NCBI GenBank assembly: GCA_030620095.1
Contig: JAUTXW010001615.1
Span: 1,510,001 to 1,574,000 of the forward strand
Direction: 5' to 3'
DNA length: 64,000 bases
Source: Kuschelorhynchus macadamiae
Taxonomy: Eukaryota; Arthropoda; Insecta; Coleoptera; Curculionidae
Below the pieces are notes generated by a model. It made no database searches. It saw only the letters and a list, made by a program, of their open reading frames with translations, and was not told the origin of the DNA. Shown in pieces: positions 61,168 through 64,000 of this stretch (its first letter is position 1; each line of letters begins with the position of its first letter). Position numbers and translations under genes: made by a program.

Positions 61168-63770
61168 ATGGGTGAAAATATGCTTTCCTACCAAAATATT
61201 AGAGCCACATATGGAAATGATGCTGTATCCCACATGAAATTATACTCTAAACTCCAGACAAAATACGTAACTCAAAAAAATAGAAGAATTTTTTTATTAA
61301 GATGTAAAAATGACAATATCACACCTGTCTTTTTAAATATTAACCTTAAACACATCTCTTTTAATAATGTAGACATGGAACGTAAATTTAAAACATCTAT
61401 TATAGAGCAGCAAATATAAACAATATCGAAAAGGAAATATCAAAATACGAACAAAAACTTAATGAACTAATTAACACTAATATTTTAACCAAGTTTAAAG
61501 ATATAAAAAAAAACCGAAGGCTTATTCATAAAAATAAGGGAGAAAAACATTAAAAAAATCAATAGACTCGTAAATAACAATATCGAACCCACCATTAACA
61601 ACAATTGGGTTGAAAACTTAACAAATACTACAATTCCCGATTACGGCAACGAAATATTGAGCTTAGGCCCCAACTTTGCAGCACCGTTAGAAAATTCCAA
61701 TCAAATACCAATAAATGATATCATATGTAACGTTGAAAATTCTATTACTAAATTAAGCAATACCACTAAGGATGAAATAAGAACAAAAACATGCAATATA
61801 TTAACAAACTATAAAAATAAAAATATCTTTGAAAATAAAAATAAAACTCTAACTAAAAATATAAAAAAAAACTCAAACGTTTCTTAAACAAAACCCAAAT
61901 TTAATCGTATTGAAGCCAGACAAATCAAATAAAACAGTTATTATGGACACGCATAATTATGATACCAAAATGAACAACCTCCTTAAAGACAACACAACTT
62001 ACCTACAAATAAAAAATGACCCAACCAAACAGTTACAAAAACAAAACAACGAACTAATGGACCAGTGGGATAAAAAAGGATATATTTCCCCAGATACTGC
62101 CAAAAAACTAAAAATAAATAATGCAATTGCACCAAAAATTTACGGATTACCAAAACTCCATAAAGAGGGTATACCTTTACGACCTATAGTATCATGTATT
62201 CAGTCCCCTTTAAACTCTTTATCAAAATTTTTAAAAAACCTTCTATCAAATATTATAAATAAAAACAACTACTATATTAAAGATTCATTTGACTTTAAAA
62301 ACAAAATTAAAGATATTAAGTTGCCAGATGACCACATACTAATCTCTTTAGACGTTATATCTCTTTATACAAATATTCCTATAAATCTTGCAACTAACAT
62401 TATCGAAAAAAAGTGGAATGAAATTAAAAAATATACTGATTTGCCGTTAAACGAATTCCTAAAAGCCGTAGAATTAACTCTAAACTCAACATATTTCCTT
62501 TACAAGGATGATATCTTTAAACAACTTGATGGTTGTGCCATGGGTTCAAGTATTTCAAGCGCAATTGCCCAATTAGTTTTAGAGGATTTAGAAGAAACCA
62601 TAATACCGCAGCTAAATTTTAATTTACCCTTTTTTTACCGTTATGTTGATGATTGCATTGCTGCGATTCCGCAAAATAATGCAGATCAAACTCTAAATAA
62701 ATTTAATAGCTATCACGATAAATTGCAATTCACCATCAAGTCGAAAAACAAAATCAAATAAACTTTTTAGATGTGACCTTACATAAAACAAAGGATACTA
62801 TCAGAACAGAATGGTACACAAAAAAGACTTGGTCCTCAAGGTATACCAACTATAATTCCCAACATCCACTTTCTCAAAAAAAATCAGTTATTATAGCATT
62901 AGCCGATAGGGCAATTCAGCTATCAGATGTCGAGTTTAGGGTAAACTCAATTAATAAAGCCAAACAAGTTCTTTTCGAAAATAAATATCCCCAACAATTA
63001 GTAAATAAAGTATTTAAACAAAGAATTAATAAATTTTAAAATAAAACGAACAACTCAAAAGCCAACACAAACAAAACTAATAACTATTTAACACTACCAT
63101 ACATAAAAGGTTTATCTGAGCAACTTAAACATCTATTTAACAAATATAATATAAATGTTGCACACAAAGGCTTCCATTTATTAAATCAAAATTTCATTCT
63201 CTAAAAACCAAGACACCTAAAATGAAAAAAAGCAATGTTATATATGAGATCCCGTGTGGAGATTGCGCTGGAGTTTATATTGGACAAACCAGCCAATATT
63301 TAGGCTCGAGAATTAACTCTCATAAATATGATAAAAGGAATCCCACTGCCCTTTCTAAAAACGAAATCCAAAAAAAACATAAATTTAGTTTTAGTGAAAC
63401 TAAAATTCTAAAAACCGAAAGCAACAAACGCAAGCGGGAAGTTTACGAGTCTATTGAAATTAAGAAAAATAAAAACTCAGTAAACGACAAAAAAGATATC
63501 AACCTTGTAAGCAAAATTTATTTTGACATTATTTAATTATTTTCTCACATACATTTGAAAAACTTAAAAATAATAATCTTAGACAAAATAAAATTACTTT
63601 CTGAACCGCCCGGTAAAAACTTAAAAAATGTCAAAAAACAAAAAAGCCATAACATCCTACCTATCGTACGTATCTGCTCTTCAGTCAACAACTGTTCGTC
63701 GTCCTTCATATGTTTATTGTTAAAAATGTTTGTCCAAATAACGCGATCAGCGTCGTGTCTTTTGTGATTT
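61168..63770 (+). pseudogene. PLE, almost full-length coding region, four or more frameshifts
   Basis: Parts in order: N-terminal domain (GENMLSYQNIRATYGNDAVS; VTQKNRRIFLLRCKNDNITP) to 61420; more N-terminal text at 61657-61887 (MSLGPNFAAPLENSNQIPIN); RT at 61910-62761 with NNAIAPKIYGLPKLHKEGIP, LRPIVSCIQSPLNSLSK, ILISLDVISLYTNIPI, DGCAMGSSISSAIAQL and FFYRYVDDCIAAI (catalytic YVDD); post-RT part at 62773-63039 (FEVRVNSINKAKQVL-type text); GIY-YIG nuclease at 63222-63536 (IPCGDCAGVYIGQTSQYLGS; RINSHKYDKRNP). The RT part alone is open over 283 codons. Breaks near 61420, 61890, 62760 and 63040-63220 prevent one product. It is the most complete PLE of the window, and its 3' side carries a terminal motif at 63869. 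Confidence 0.88.
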
Positions 63771-63868
63771 TAAACACCTTTGGATAATTTAATTACGTTT
63801 CATGGTAAGTCTGTCTTGTTTTACTAAAGTGTGTAGGTTCTCTAATTTAAATTATTTTAGAAAGTATT

Positions 63869-63905
63869 TTTGAGAAAGGCACGGAGCCACCTGCCGAAAC
63901 GTCAA
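63869..63905 (+). ncRNA. PLE terminal motif, degenerate hammerhead
   Basis: UUGAGAA stands in place of CUGANGA, followed by GGC...GCC as stem II, GAAA, and ACGUC as in the other PLE copies (text ctgccgaaacgtc at 63888-63900). Two core positions are changed, so activity is unlikely. Confidence 0.4.
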
Positions 63906-64000
63906 ATTTTAAAATGAATAGATGACTAATAATTTTTGAGAATTGTTTTAATGCTATGAATTTATAACCCAAGAAAAATCTAGTAACTATATATACACGG
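63906..64000. other. End of window, nothing recognised
   Basis: Short AT-rich remainder, perhaps still PLE terminal sequence. Confidence 0.3.

Overview
The window is AT-rich, repeat-dense animal DNA, almost certainly from an insect. The signs are short GT-AG introns, secreted cuticle-like host genes, and many degraded copies of transposon families common in arthropods: Penelope-like elements (PLEs), Jockey/CR1-type and I-type LINEs, pogo/Tigger, Tc1/mariner-like, hAT, and MITEs. I see no tRNA, rRNA, CRISPR or bacterial signal. The species cannot be named from the sequence; a beetle would fit but is not shown.

Two host genes are supported, tail to tail. Gene 1 (+) has coding exons at 5321-5415, 12624-12823, 20655-21172 and 21317-22099. 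All splice sites are GT-AG, the phases fit, and the exons sum to 532 codons including the stop. It encodes a signal-peptide-like start, a Gly-rich part, His-rich clusters and a long Trp/Lys/Pro repeat. Gene 2 (-) has an internal exon at 57794-57896 and a last exon at 39446-39529, joined in phase 0 across an 18.3-kb intron. Its end matches the end of the Trp/Lys repeat of gene 1, so the two look like members of one secreted structural (cuticular-type) family.

The rest is transposon layers. 1-5110: a 0.5-kb dispersed repeat family, then a PLE split by a LINE. 5416-20654 (introns of gene 1): Jockey-like LINE, PLE pieces with terminal repeats, a Tc1-like element with ~355-bp inverted repeats, a pogo/Tigger element, an IS630-type remnant, a tandem 390-bp repeat and TA tracts. 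22100-39445 (between the genes): three hAT pieces, an intact I-type LINE with a 13-bp target duplication, a PLE-type tandem array, an unclassified multi-copy gene remnant and a decayed LINE. 39530-57793 (intron of gene 2): a second pogo element, a foldback Tc/mariner-like element with a nested MITE, a LINE, a PLE with inverted terminal repeats, a MITE, and a LINE interrupted by PLE pieces. 57897-64000: repeat family, LINE, hAT-type end, TA tract and a nearly full-length decayed PLE.

The most notable signal is a set of hammerhead-ribozyme-like motifs in the PLE-type terminal or tandem repeats (17817-17876, 18207-18266, 7884-7914, 9117-9150, 31433-31478, 51318-51350, 52620-52652). The core is kept while stem sequences change in a compensatory way, and stem III is always a short palindrome. 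Second is a shared design in the two unrelated-looking pogo elements: a near-perfect palindrome about 50 bp before the transposase start.
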